Positions 1 through 7,183 of a stretch of 12,137 nucleotides of DNA are shown here, piece by piece. Origin of the DNA: Parvularculaceae bacterium. Its GTDB lineage: Bacteria; Pseudomonadota; Alphaproteobacteria; Caulobacterales; Parvularculaceae. The stretch is taken from contig JACADX010000258.1 of NCBI GenBank assembly GCA_013389125.1, positions 1 through 12,137 on the forward strand, written 5' to 3'. A program made the position numbers and the translations under genes. Every line of letters starts with the position of its first letter. The first letter of the stretch is position 1. Under the pieces are notes generated by a model. The model was given only the letters and a program-made list of their open reading frames with translations, ran no database searches and was not told where the DNA came from.

Positions 1-78
1 GAATCAGGGCGCTCGCTCTAGGCTTTGATTTGCGCGGCGTTCTTGCGCAAAACCGCGCACACTTTTGCGCACGCCGCT
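1..78 (-). repeat. Dispersed palindromic repeat, copy A (may continue left of window)
   Basis: These 78 bases are the reverse complement of 11611-11688, differing only at positions 65-66 (76 of 78 match by hand alignment). The identity stops at 79, but on the other side it runs to the window edge, so the full length is unknown. Read on the minus strand, the unit lies 46 bases downstream of the stop codon of the dioxygenase gene, in the same polarity relative to that gene as the other copies have to theirs. It holds short nested dyads (GCGCGG facing CCGCGC, and TTGCGCAA), so it could fold in RNA and may contribute to transcription termination. Confidence 0.85.
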
Positions 79-124
79 TTAGGGGGTCGAACCGTTTGCC
101 CGACTTCGGCTTTTTATTGGGTGA

Positions 125-967
125 TCAGCTTGCTCGAGAGCCAATCGTCGTCCGGTGCAACAATCGTTCGTGTCCGGAATAGCCGCCGGTCGCCATGTGC
201 AGGACTGATCGGTTGTCCCACATCAGCAGCATATTCGCCGACCATTTTTGGCGATACTGAAAGGCATGCTGCGTCTGCCAGCGATAAAGATCGCCGAGCA
301 GCGCCATGCCATCGTTCGCATCCATGCCTTCGACGCCGATGATGTAGCCGGCGCAGCCGAAGAGCGCCTCGCGCCCGGTCTCAGGATGGCGGCGGATGAA
401 GGGATGAGACTCAGTCGCCGTCGCCATGTCGGACGGACGGATATCCATCGCGCGCGCCGCGTCATTGACGCCGTAAGCGCCCTGTTTTGAATAGGCCGCG
501 CGCGCGGAGTGGATCGCGCGCCTTCCCTCGATCCGCTTGCGCAGATCGTCCGGCATTCTTTCAAGCGCCAACGCCTGATTGGCGAACAAGGTGTCGCCGC
601 CGACCGGCGGGATCGTAATCCCGTAAAGGCAGGTGCCGGCGGGAGGCGTCGCTTGGAAGCTCCAGTCGGTGTGCCAGGCCTCGGCGAAAATCGGTCCCGT
701 CTCGGACGCCGCGCGCGCGACCGCGATGATGTGCTTCCTTCCCGGGATCGGCGCAATGAACGGGTCTTCGCCGAACGGCCCGAAATAAAGCGTGAACCGC
801 TCGAGATCGTCGTCGTTCATCTTCTGATCCGGAAAGGCGAGCACGAAATGCGTCAGCCATGCGGCGCGAATGTCGGCGACGACGCCGTCGGGCAGCGGCT
901 TTGCGAGATCGACGCCGCGAACGATCGCGCCGCAGGCCTCGCCAGAGGGGGTAATGTCGAGGGTCAT
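125..967 (-). CDS. TauD/TfdA-family Fe(II)/2-oxoglutarate dioxygenase
   Basis: A 280-residue cytosolic protein of the usual length for the taurine/2,4-D dioxygenase family, which couples oxidative decarboxylation of 2-oxoglutarate to hydroxylation of a small substrate. The active site appears complete: the iron ligands are H99 and D101 in WHTDWSF and H257 in the WDNRSVLH segment. T126 and R268 sit at the positions that bind 2-oxoglutarate in E. coli TauD, with the same 11-residue spacing from the distal histidine to the arginine. The substrate cannot be read from sequence, and no taurine or sulfonate transporter is nearby, so a tauD name is not justified. It begins with ATG and follows the GntR gene by 70 bases on the same strand, so it could be the last gene of the liuA-gntR unit or separately transcribed. 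No strong ribosome-binding site precedes it. Confidence 0.9.
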   Translation of the reverse strand: MTLDITPSGEACGAIVRGVDLAKPLPDGVVADIRAAWLTHFVLAFPDQKMNDDDLERFTLYFGPFGEDPFIAPIPGRKHIIAVARAASETGPIFAEAWHTDWSFQATPPAGTCLYGITIPPVGGDTLFANQALALERMPDDLRKRIEGRRAIHSARAAYSKQGAYGVNDAARAMDIRPSDMATATESHPFIRRHPETGREALFGCAGYIIGVEGMDANDGMALLGDLYRWQTQHAFQYRQKWSANMLLMWDNRSVLHMATGGYSGHERLLHRTTIGSRAS

Positions 968-1037
968 GACGCCAGCCTATCGCCTTTCCGGCCCGAGATC
1001 CCGCATGGGCCGCATCGCGGAAACGAAGCCTCGCCCG

Positions 1038-1766
1038 CTACAGAATCGCCTCGTCCATGCCGACCTTGGCGACCTCGTAGCCGCGTTTCAAATCCGCGAT
1101 ATGTTTCCTCATCCAGTCGCCGGCGAGATCGGCGTCGCGGCGCTCGAACGCCTCGATCAGCTTGCGCTGCGCGTTGAGGATACGGTCCTTCGCTTTCGGC
1201 GCGCGCGCAATCACCTGACGAAGGCTCTCGCCGATCATCAGGTTCAAGGATTGCAGCATCGCCAGCATGACGCGGTTGTCGAGACCCTTGGCGATCTCTT
1301 GAAAGAACGCGACCGCGCCGTCGACTGTCGCTTCGTGATCCCTTTCAGACGCCGCCTCAAGCGTTGCGCGAACGGCTATGAGGTCGGCGATCTTCGCCTT
1401 TGAAAGGCGCGCCGCCGCAAGCCTCGCCGCTTCCGGATAAAGCGCCGCCAGCGTGTCGAACACTTCGGAAAAAGTGACGCCGCCGAGCGCGAAGCTTTTC
1501 GACGCCGCCGCCGCGATGTCCGACTCTGCGGGACGCTTGATGAAGAACTTTTTCGCCGGGCCGCGCACAACGAGGCCGGTCTGCTCGAGAAGCCGCAGCC
1601 CCTCGCGCACCGTCGAGCGCGTCACGCCGAACTGCGCGCAAAGCTCGGCTTCCGTCGGAAGGTGCGCCCCGTCTTTGAGCGCGCCTGATGAAATCTTCGC
1701 CTCTATCGCGCGAAAGACCTTGAGATAAGCAGGCGCGCGCTCGATCGGCTGAAATCCGCCGTCCAT
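1038..1766 (-). CDS. GntR/FadR-type transcriptional regulator, likely local regulator of the liu genes
   Basis: A 242-residue regulator. Residues about 12-76 form the GntR winged helix-turn-helix, with the family signature LPTEAELCAQFGVTRSTVREGL and the wing LLEQTGLVV. Residues about 95-235 are helical and look like the FCD ligand-binding domain of the FadR subfamily. The usual FCD histidines are poorly kept: a phenylalanine pair (154-155) and A199-Q200 stand where FH and EH motifs are expected, and only H222 near the C-terminus is clear. The ATG shares its A with the TGA stop of isovaleryl-CoA dehydrogenase (TGATG), suggesting translational coupling; a GTG one codon upstream is an alternative start. 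A FadR-like palindrome lies upstream of the operon at 2996-3012. The ligand is inferred to be a leucine-pathway acyl-CoA or acid, but nothing in the sequence proves this. Confidence 0.88.
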   Translation of the reverse strand: MDGGFQPIERAPAYLKVFRAIEAKISSGALKDGAHLPTEAELCAQFGVTRSTVREGLRLLEQTGLVVRGPAKKFFIKRPAESDIAAAASKSFALGGVTFSEVFDTLAALYPEAARLAAARLSKAKIADLIAVRATLEAASERDHEATVDGAVAFFQEIAKGLDNRVMLAMLQSLNLMIGESLRQVIARAPKAKDRILNAQRKLIEAFERRDADLAGDWMRKHIADLKRGYEVAKVGMDEAIL

Positions 1767-2935
1767 CACGCGCTCGCCTCGAAGAGCTGGCGGCCGATCA
1801 GCATGCGGCGGATTTCCGAAGTTCCGGCGCCGATTTCATAGAGCTTGGCGTCGCGGAGTATGCGGCCGGTTGGAAACTCATTGATGTAGCCGTTGCCGCC
1901 CAGAAGCTGGATCGCGTCGAGCGCGACCTGCGTCGCCTTTTCCGCCGCATAGAGGATGCAGCCCGCCGCGTCCTGCCGCGTCGTCTCTTTACGGTCGCAG
2001 GCGCTCGCGACTGCGTAGACGTAAGCCTTGCAGGCGTTCATCGTCGTATACATGTCGGCGATCTTTCCCTGCACCAGCTGGAACTCGCCGATCGACTTTC
2101 CGAACTGCTTTCGGTCGTGGATGTAGGGCATGACGACGTCCATCGCCGCCTGCATGAGGCCAAGACAGCCGCCGGCAAGCACCGTGCGCTCGTAGTCAAG
2201 ACCGCTCATCAAAACGCGGACGCCGTCGCCTTCGGCGCCCATCCGGTTTTCCGCCGGCACCTCGCAATCCTCGAATACGAGCTCGCCGGTGTCGGAGCCG
2301 CGCATGCCGAGCTTGTCGAGCTTTTGCGCCGTGGAAAAACCCTTGAACCCCTTCTCGACGATGAAGGTCGAAATGCCGCGCGAGCCTTTCTCCGGCGCCG
2401 TCTTGGCGTAAACGGCGACGACGTCCGCCGTCGGGCCGTTGGTGATCCACATCTTGTTGCCGTTGAGGATGTAGCGATCGCCCTTCTTCTCGGCGCGGAG
2501 CTTCATCGACACGACATCGGACCCGGCGCCCGGTTCCGACATCGCGAGCGCGCCAAGATGTTCGCCCGAGATGAGCTTCGGCAGATATCGCTTCTTCTGT
2601 TCTTTCGAGCCGTTGAGGTTGATCTGGTTGACGCAGAGATTGGAGTGCGCGCCGTAGGAAAGCCCGACGGCGCCGCTGCCGCGCGAGATTTCCTCCATCG
2701 CGACGACATGCGCGACATAGCCGAGGCCGGACCCGCCGAATTCCGGATCCGCGGTGATCCCGAGAAGGCCGAGCGCCCCAAGCTCAGGCCAGAGGTCGCG
2801 CGGGAATTCGTTCATCGCGTCGATTTCCGCCGCCCTCGGCGCGAGACGGTCGGCGACCCAGCGCGCCACCATCTCGCGCATTTCCTCGACTTCCTCGGGC
2901 AGGCCGAAATTGAGCTGCGGGACGTTGCGGGCCAT
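1766..2935 (-). CDS. liuA: Isovaleryl-CoA dehydrogenase (LiuA/Ivd)
   Basis: A 389-residue FAD-dependent acyl-CoA dehydrogenase that oxidises isovaleryl-CoA to 3-methylcrotonyl-CoA in leucine degradation, passing electrons to electron-transfer flavoprotein. The length matches the family. The signature AMSEPGAGSD (131-140) and the C-terminal YEIGAGTSEIRR (366-377) are present. Isovaleryl-CoA dehydrogenases are set apart from most relatives by placing the catalytic base in the GLDYERTVLAGG segment: here E249 occupies that place, and LGGNGYINEFPTGR (345-358) is also typical. The start at 2935 is chosen because an AAGGAGA ribosome-binding site precedes it at good spacing and the N-terminus MARNVPQLNF fits homologues. 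The open frame extends to 2989, but that would run through the promoter region. It is first in the leftward operon and divergent from the carboxylase genes for the next pathway step. Confidence 0.95.
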   Translation of the reverse strand: MARNVPQLNFGLPEEVEEMREMVARWVADRLAPRAAEIDAMNEFPRDLWPELGALGLLGITADPEFGGSGLGYVAHVVAMEEISRGSGAVGLSYGAHSNLCVNQINLNGSKEQKKRYLPKLISGEHLGALAMSEPGAGSDVVSMKLRAEKKGDRYILNGNKMWITNGPTADVVAVYAKTAPEKGSRGISTFIVEKGFKGFSTAQKLDKLGMRGSDTGELVFEDCEVPAENRMGAEGDGVRVLMSGLDYERTVLAGGCLGLMQAAMDVVMPYIHDRKQFGKSIGEFQLVQGKIADMYTTMNACKAYVYAVASACDRKETTRQDAAGCILYAAEKATQVALDAIQLLGGNGYINEFPTGRILRDAKLYEIGAGTSEIRRMLIGRQLFEASA

Positions 2936-2981
2936 CGGTCTCTCCTTCGCGCGGCGGGCGGCCTTAACCGCCCCGAAGGAC

Positions 2982-3009
2982 ATTATCACATATTGCTATT
3001 GTCAGACAA
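2982..3009 (-). promoter_or_regulatory. Predicted sigma-70-type promoter of liuA-gntR
   Basis: On the minus strand TTGTCT (complement of 3004-3009) and GATAAT (complement of 2982-2987) are separated by 16 bases, close to the TTGACA/TATAAT consensus. The start codon of liuA lies about 47 bases beyond the -10 element, giving a short leader. The -35 box lies inside the GntR-type palindrome, so binding there would block RNA polymerase. This is a prediction by eye; the matching rightward promoter is less clear. Confidence 0.5.
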
Positions 3010-3012
3010 TAG
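2996..3012. promoter_or_regulatory. GntR/FadR-type operator in the divergent liu control region
   Basis: CTATTGTCAGACAATAG is a perfect 8+1+8 palindrome centred on 3004. Its core TTGTCAGACAA fits the TNGT-N3-ACNA pattern recognised by FadR-subfamily GntR proteins. It lies between the divergent isovaleryl-CoA dehydrogenase and DUF4345/carboxylase operons and overlaps the predicted -35 element of the leftward promoter. The GntR regulator encoded in the leftward operon is the obvious candidate to bind it, controlling both arms. That assignment is inference; the palindrome itself is directly visible. Confidence 0.75.
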
Positions 3013-3063
3013 GATTATTGAGACCTCGACGGGCGTTCGACGCGCCCGGGAAGGACGGAAACC

Positions 3064-3495
3064 GTGATCGCGCAACGCATCCTTGCGGCGGGACTTTTCG
3101 GCCTCGGCGGCTCCGCCGTGGCGATTGGGGCCGGCAATTTCCTTTTGGGGCCCTCCTCCGTCGCGAATTTCTGCGCCTCGATCCTTGGGCTTGAGGGCAA
3201 TGCGGGCGGCGCCCTCGCCGTCCCGGACGCCGACAACGAAATGCGCTTCTACGCCGTCCTCTGGATTGCTTTTGGCGTCACCGCCGTTCGAGCAGCGCGC
3301 GCATTGCCCGGCGCCCTCGGCGCCGCGCGATTGCTGCTCGCGCTGTTTTTCGCTGGCGGCGCCGGTCGCGCCCTATCGACGGCGACCGCCGGCGCGCCGC
3401 ATCAATTGTTCGTCGTGCTGATGTGGATCGAACTCCTTGCCTCGCCTGCGCTGCTGCTGTTGTCAATGACCTTGAAGCCCGCCGACACGCGCTGA
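3064..3495 (+). CDS. DUF4345-like small membrane protein
   Basis: A 143-residue protein with four predicted membrane helices, at about residues 4-27, 62-79, 86-103 and 113-136. The segment NEMRFYAVLWIAFG (58-71) resembles the conserved motif of DUF4345 proteins, a family of inner-membrane proteins of unknown function. It starts with GTG, preceded by AAGGA eight bases upstream. It is the first gene of the rightward operon, and its stop lies only 14 bases before liuB, so it is almost certainly co-transcribed with the carboxylase genes and under the same operator. No catalytic residues stand out. A link to leucine or isovalerate use rests only on position. Confidence 0.8.
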   Translation: MIAQRILAAGLFGLGGSAVAIGAGNFLLGPSSVANFCASILGLEGNAGGALAVPDADNEMRFYAVLWIAFGVTAVRAARALPGALGAARLLLALFFAGGAGRALSTATAGAPHQLFVVLMWIELLASPALLLLSMTLKPADTR

Positions 3496-3509
3496 ACAAA
3501 GAGACCGTC

Positions 3510-5114
3510 ATGGGACGCATCCGCTCGCAGATCGATGTTCAGTCGGAAGGCTTCGCGGCGAACCGCGCGGCGATGGAGAAGCTCGTCGCCGAATTGAAGG
3601 CCAATACGGCGAAAGTCGCGGAAGGCGGCGGCCCGCGCTACGCCGAGCGCCACAAGGAGCGCGGCAAGCTCCTCGCGCGCGAGCGGATCGAACGCCTCGT
3701 CGATCCCGGCGCGCCGTTCCTCGAACTTGGCGGCTTCGCCGCGTGGGAGATGTATTCGGGCGACGTCAACGGCGCGGGGATCATCACCGGCATCGCCCGC
3801 ATCGCTGACGTCGAATGCATGATCGTCGCGAATGACCCGACCGTCAAAGGCGGCACCTATCACCCGATGACGGTGAAGAAGCATCTGCGCGCGCAAGAGA
3901 TCGCGGCGGAAAATCGCCTGCCCTGCATTTATCTCGTCGAGTCGGGCGGCGCGTTCCTCCCCATGCAGGACGAGGTCTTTCCGGACAAGGACGATTTCGG
4001 CCGCATCTTTTTCAACCAGGCGAATCTGTCGGCGGCCGGCATCCCGCAGATCGCCGTCGTGCACGGGAGCTGCACCGCCGGCGGCGCCTACGTTCCCGCA
4101 ATGTCCGACGAAGCGATCATCGTCCGCCGGCAGGGTACGATTTTTCTGGGCGGGCCGCCGCTCGTCAAGGCGGCGACCGGCGAAATCGTATCAGCCGAGG
4201 ATCTTGGCGGCGGCGATGTCCACACGCGCGAGTCGGGCGTCGCCGATCATCTCGCCGAAGACGACGATCACGCGCTTGGATTGGCGCGCCGGATCGTGTC
4301 GCGCCTTAACTGGGTGAAGCAGGGGTCGCTCGTTTGCGCAGACCCCGCCCCGCCCGCGTATGATCCGAAGGAGATCTACGGCGTCGTCGAGCGCGACATC
4401 AGAAAGCCGTATGACGCGCGGGAGATCATCGCCCGCATCGTCGACGGATCGATCTTCGACGAGTTCAAGCCGCTCTACGGCTCGACGCTCGTCGCCGGCT
4501 TTGCTCACATCCACGGCTTTCCGGTCGGCATCCTCGCCAATAACGGCATCCTCTTTTCGCCGAGCGCGCAGAAGGGCGCGCATTTCATCGAGCTATGCTG
4601 TCAGCGGAAGATCCCGCTCGTCTTCCTTCAGAACATCACTGGTTTCATGGTCGGGAAGTCGGCGGAAGCGGGCGGCATCGCGAAAGACGGCGCGAAACTC
4701 GTCACTGCTGTCGCGACGGCGCGCGTTCCGAAATTCACGATCGTCGTCGGCGGCTCCTACGGCGCCGGCAATTACGGCATGTGCGGACGCGCCTATTCCC
4801 CGCGCTTCCTCTTCATGTGGCCGAACGCGCGCATCTCCGTCATGGGCGGCGAGCAGGCGGCGAGCGTTCTTGCGACCGTCCGCCGCGAGGGATTGCGCAA
4901 GGGCGAGGAATGGAGCGGCGCGGCCGAAGAGGAGTTCAAGAACGGCATAAGAGCCGATTACGATCGTCAGGGCTCGCCCTATTACTCGTCGGCGCGCGGC
5001 TGGGACGACGGAATCATCGACCCGGCGCAGACGCGCGACGTCTTGGGGCTGTGCATTTCGGCGAGTTTGAACGCGCCGGTCGAAGCGACAAAGTTCGGCG
5101 TTTTCAGGATGTGA
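3510..5114 (+). CDS. liuB: Methylcrotonyl-CoA carboxylase, carboxyltransferase (beta) subunit
   Basis: A 534-residue subunit that transfers the carboxyl group from carboxybiotin on the alpha subunit to 3-methylcrotonyl-CoA, giving 3-methylglutaconyl-CoA in leucine degradation. It has the two crotonase-like carboxyltransferase halves expected at this length. The segments GGTYHPMTVKKHLRAQEIA (114-132) and YLVESGGAFLPMQDE (141-155) are characteristic of methylcrotonyl-CoA rather than propionyl-CoA carboxylase. Glycine-rich oxyanion-hole stretches occur as HGSCTAGGAY (185-194) and, in the second half, as GGSYGAGNYGMCGRAY. The start at 3510 matches homologues (MGRIRSQIDVQSEGF) and avoids overlap with the membrane protein gene; the frame is open back to 3423. 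Only a weak purine-rich site precedes it, so coupling to the upstream gene is likely. Four bases separate it from liuD. Also called mccB. Confidence 0.96.
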   Translation: MGRIRSQIDVQSEGFAANRAAMEKLVAELKANTAKVAEGGGPRYAERHKERGKLLARERIERLVDPGAPFLELGGFAAWEMYSGDVNGAGIITGIARIADVECMIVANDPTVKGGTYHPMTVKKHLRAQEIAAENRLPCIYLVESGGAFLPMQDEVFPDKDDFGRIFFNQANLSAAGIPQIAVVHGSCTAGGAYVPAMSDEAIIVRRQGTIFLGGPPLVKAATGEIVSAEDLGGGDVHTRESGVADHLAEDDDHALGLARRIVSRLNWVKQGSLVCADPAPPAYDPKEIYGVVERDIRKPYDAREIIARIVDGSIFDEFKPLYGSTLVAGFAHIHGFPVGILANNGILFSPSAQKGAHFIELCCQRKIPLVFLQNITGFMVGKSAEAGGIAKDGAKLVTAVATARVPKFTIVVGGSYGAGNYGMCGRAYSPRFLFMWPNARISVMGGEQAASVLATVRREGLRKGEEWSGAAEEEFKNGIRADYDRQGSPYYSSARGWDDGIIDPAQTRDVLGLCISASLNAPVEATKFGVFRM

Positions 5115-5118
5115 GCTG

Positions 5119-7149
5119 ATGTTCAGGAAAATCCTCATCGCCAATCGCGGCGAAATCGCCGTTAGGGTCGCAAGGACCGCGCGGCGGATGGGAATAGCGA
5201 CGGTCGCGGTCTATTCCGACGCCGATGCGTCCGCGCCGCATGTGAAAGCATGCGATGAGGCCGTCCATATCGGCCCGCCGCAGCCCGCCGAAAGCTATCT
5301 GAGGATCGACAAGATCGTCGACGCCGCGCGGCGCACGGGCGCCGAAGCGATCCATCCCGGCTACGGCTTTCTCTCCGAGAATGAGAAATTCGCCGCCGCG
5401 CTCGAAGAGGCGGGGATTGTTTTCATCGGTCCGACGAAAGAGTCGATCCGCGCCATGGGATCGAAATCGGCGGCGAAGGACCTGATGGAGAAAGCCGGCG
5501 TGCCGACGACGCCCGGCTATCAGGGCGCCGATCAATCGTACGAAACGTTCCGGCGCGAATGCGCGCGAATCGGATACCCCGTGCTCCTGAAGGCGACGGC
5601 AGGCGGCGGCGGCAAGGGCATGAAGATCGTCGAACGCGAGGCCGATCTCGCTGAGCAGCTCGCTTCCGCGCAGCGCGAAGGAAAGAGCTCCTTCGGCGAT
5701 GACCGCGTGCTCGTCGAGAAGTACATTCCGCGCGCGCGGCACCTTGAAGTGCAAATTGTCGGCGACGGAATGGGCAATGTCGTCCACTTCTTCGAGCGCG
5801 ACTGCTCGGTGCAGCGCCGCCACCAGAAAATCATCGAGGAGGCGCCGGCGCCGCGCCTCCCGGCGGATGTGCGAAAGCGCCTTCACACCATCGGCGTCAA
5901 CGCTGGGAAGGCGGTCAATTATCGCGGCGCCGGCACCGTCGAATGCCTCTATGACGGAAAAGACGGCGTCTGGTTCATGGAGATGAACACCCGGCTTCAG
6001 GTCGAACATCCGGTGACGGAGGAATTGACCGGCGTCGACCTCGTCGAGTGGCAGCTCAAGGTCGCCGCCGGCGAGGGCCTTCCCAAGAAGCAGGAGGAAA
6101 TCCGCGAACAGGGCTGGGCGTTTGAGGCGCGGCTTTACGCGGAAAATCCCGACAACAATTTCGCGCCTTCGATCGGCGCCTTGACGACGCTCCGCTTTCC
6201 GAAAGAGGAGCGCACCGATTCCGGCGTCGAGGAAGGGCAGACGATCACGCCCTTTTACGATCCGATGATCGCCAAAATCATCCGCCACGGCCGGACGCGC
6301 GAGGAAGCGCTCGCCCGCCTACGCCTCGCGCTCGCCGAAATCCGGGTTGGCGGCCTTGAAACCAACGCCCGTTTCCTCCATCGCCTCGCCTCCGATCCCG
6401 ACTTCATCGCCGGCGACGTGTCGACGCGCTACATTGATGAGCATCGCGAGTCTCTCTTCGCCAACCCGCAGATCGAGCAGCGCGCGGTTGCGGCGGCGCT
6501 CCTCCAGCTGGATGTCGAGACGCGCGCGGCGGCCGGGCGCGATCCGTGGGAGTCTCTCACCGGCTTCCGCCTCAACAAGCCGGCGAAGGCCGTCGCCTGG
6601 ATCACGGTCGACGGCGAAGCCGCAATCGCCCGGATGACCAGGGGCGCCGAAGGCGTCGACGTCGAGATAGACATGAACGCCGCGGCGGCGAAGCGGCGGA
6701 AGTACGCGGATGCGCGCCCCACGTCCCCCGCAAGGGAAGCGGAATTGCGGCGCTTTTCCGTCATCGGCGAACCGTCAGCGAACGGCCTACGCCTCACCCT
6801 CGACGGCGAGACTTTCGAGGCCAGCGTTGTCGATCATGGCAATATGAAGCGCGTCTTCATCGGCGCCGAACGCCATGACGTTCAGCATCCGGATGTTCTG
6901 TCGGGCGCGCTCGCGGGACATTCGGCGGGCGGATCGCTCAATGCGCCGATGCCAGGGGTCGTGACGCTCCTCAAGGCCAAACACGGCGAGCGGGTTGAAG
7001 CCGGCGCCGTCCTCCTCGTCATGGAGGCGATGAAGATGGAGCACGCGATCAAGGCGCCGCATGACGGCGTCGTCAAAGCCTTCCGCTTCAAACCGGGCGA
7101 TCAGGTGAAAGACGGCGACTTGCTGGTGGAGTTCGAGGAAACGGCGTAG
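5119..7149 (+). CDS. liuD: Methylcrotonyl-CoA carboxylase, biotin-containing (alpha) subunit
   Basis: A 676-residue biotin carboxylase/carrier subunit that uses ATP and bicarbonate to carboxylate its own biotin. The N-terminal biotin carboxylase domain starts MFRKILIANRGEIAVR. The ATP-grasp glycine loop GGGGKGM is at 162-168 and the active-site stretch EMNTRLQVEHPVTE at 288-301. A linker and BT-like region of about 450-600 follows, then a C-terminal biotinyl domain in which K639 of EAMKMEH is the biotin attachment site. All key motifs are intact and the length is normal. It could be confused with the propionyl- or geranyl-CoA carboxylase alpha subunit, but the adjoining LiuB and isovaleryl-CoA dehydrogenase settle the assignment. 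Also called mccA. It sits 4 bases after liuB in the rightward operon. Confidence 0.96.
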   Translation: MFRKILIANRGEIAVRVARTARRMGIATVAVYSDADASAPHVKACDEAVHIGPPQPAESYLRIDKIVDAARRTGAEAIHPGYGFLSENEKFAAALEEAGIVFIGPTKESIRAMGSKSAAKDLMEKAGVPTTPGYQGADQSYETFRRECARIGYPVLLKATAGGGGKGMKIVEREADLAEQLASAQREGKSSFGDDRVLVEKYIPRARHLEVQIVGDGMGNVVHFFERDCSVQRRHQKIIEEAPAPRLPADVRKRLHTIGVNAGKAVNYRGAGTVECLYDGKDGVWFMEMNTRLQVEHPVTEELTGVDLVEWQLKVAAGEGLPKKQEEIREQGWAFEARLYAENPDNNFAPSIGALTTLRFPKEERTDSGVEEGQTITPFYDPMIAKIIRHGRTREEALARLRLALAEIRVGGLETNARFLHRLASDPDFIAGDVSTRYIDEHRESLFANPQIEQRAVAAALLQLDVETRAAAGRDPWESLTGFRLNKPAKAVAWITVDGEAAIARMTRGAEGVDVEIDMNAAAAKRRKYADARPTSPAREAELRRFSVIGEPSANGLRLTLDGETFEASVVDHGNMKRVFIGAERHDVQHPDVLSGALAGHSAGGSLNAPMPGVVTLLKAKHGERVEAGAVLLVMEAMKMEHAIKAPHDGVVKAFRFKPGDQVKDGDLLVEFEETA

Positions 7150-7183
7150 TAGCGCAGCGCGCGAAGCCGCTCAGGAGGGACCT

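Noticed and set aside
1..78. Terminal inverted repeats of a transposon enclosing the window
   Set aside because: No transposase, integrase or target duplication is visible, the enclosed genes are core metabolism and parE, and a diverged third copy shows this is a dispersed intergenic repeat.
2936..2989. 18-residue N-terminal extension of isovaleryl-CoA dehydrogenase
   Set aside because: It would begin at the predicted promoter's -10 element; a clear ribosome-binding site and homologue-like N-terminus support 2935.
2117..3067. 316-codon plus-strand frame opposite liuA
   Set aside because: It mirrors the isovaleryl-CoA dehydrogenase gene and would run through its promoter and operator.
3423..3509. 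Earlier start for liuB overlapping the DUF4345 gene
   Set aside because: The extra residues are not family-like, and the gene begins naturally at MGRIRSQIDV after the upstream stop.
5104..6288. 394-codon open frame on the strand opposite liuD
   Set aside because: High GC makes long antisense frames common; the composition is a shadow of liuD, there is no family-like motif, and liuD is certain.
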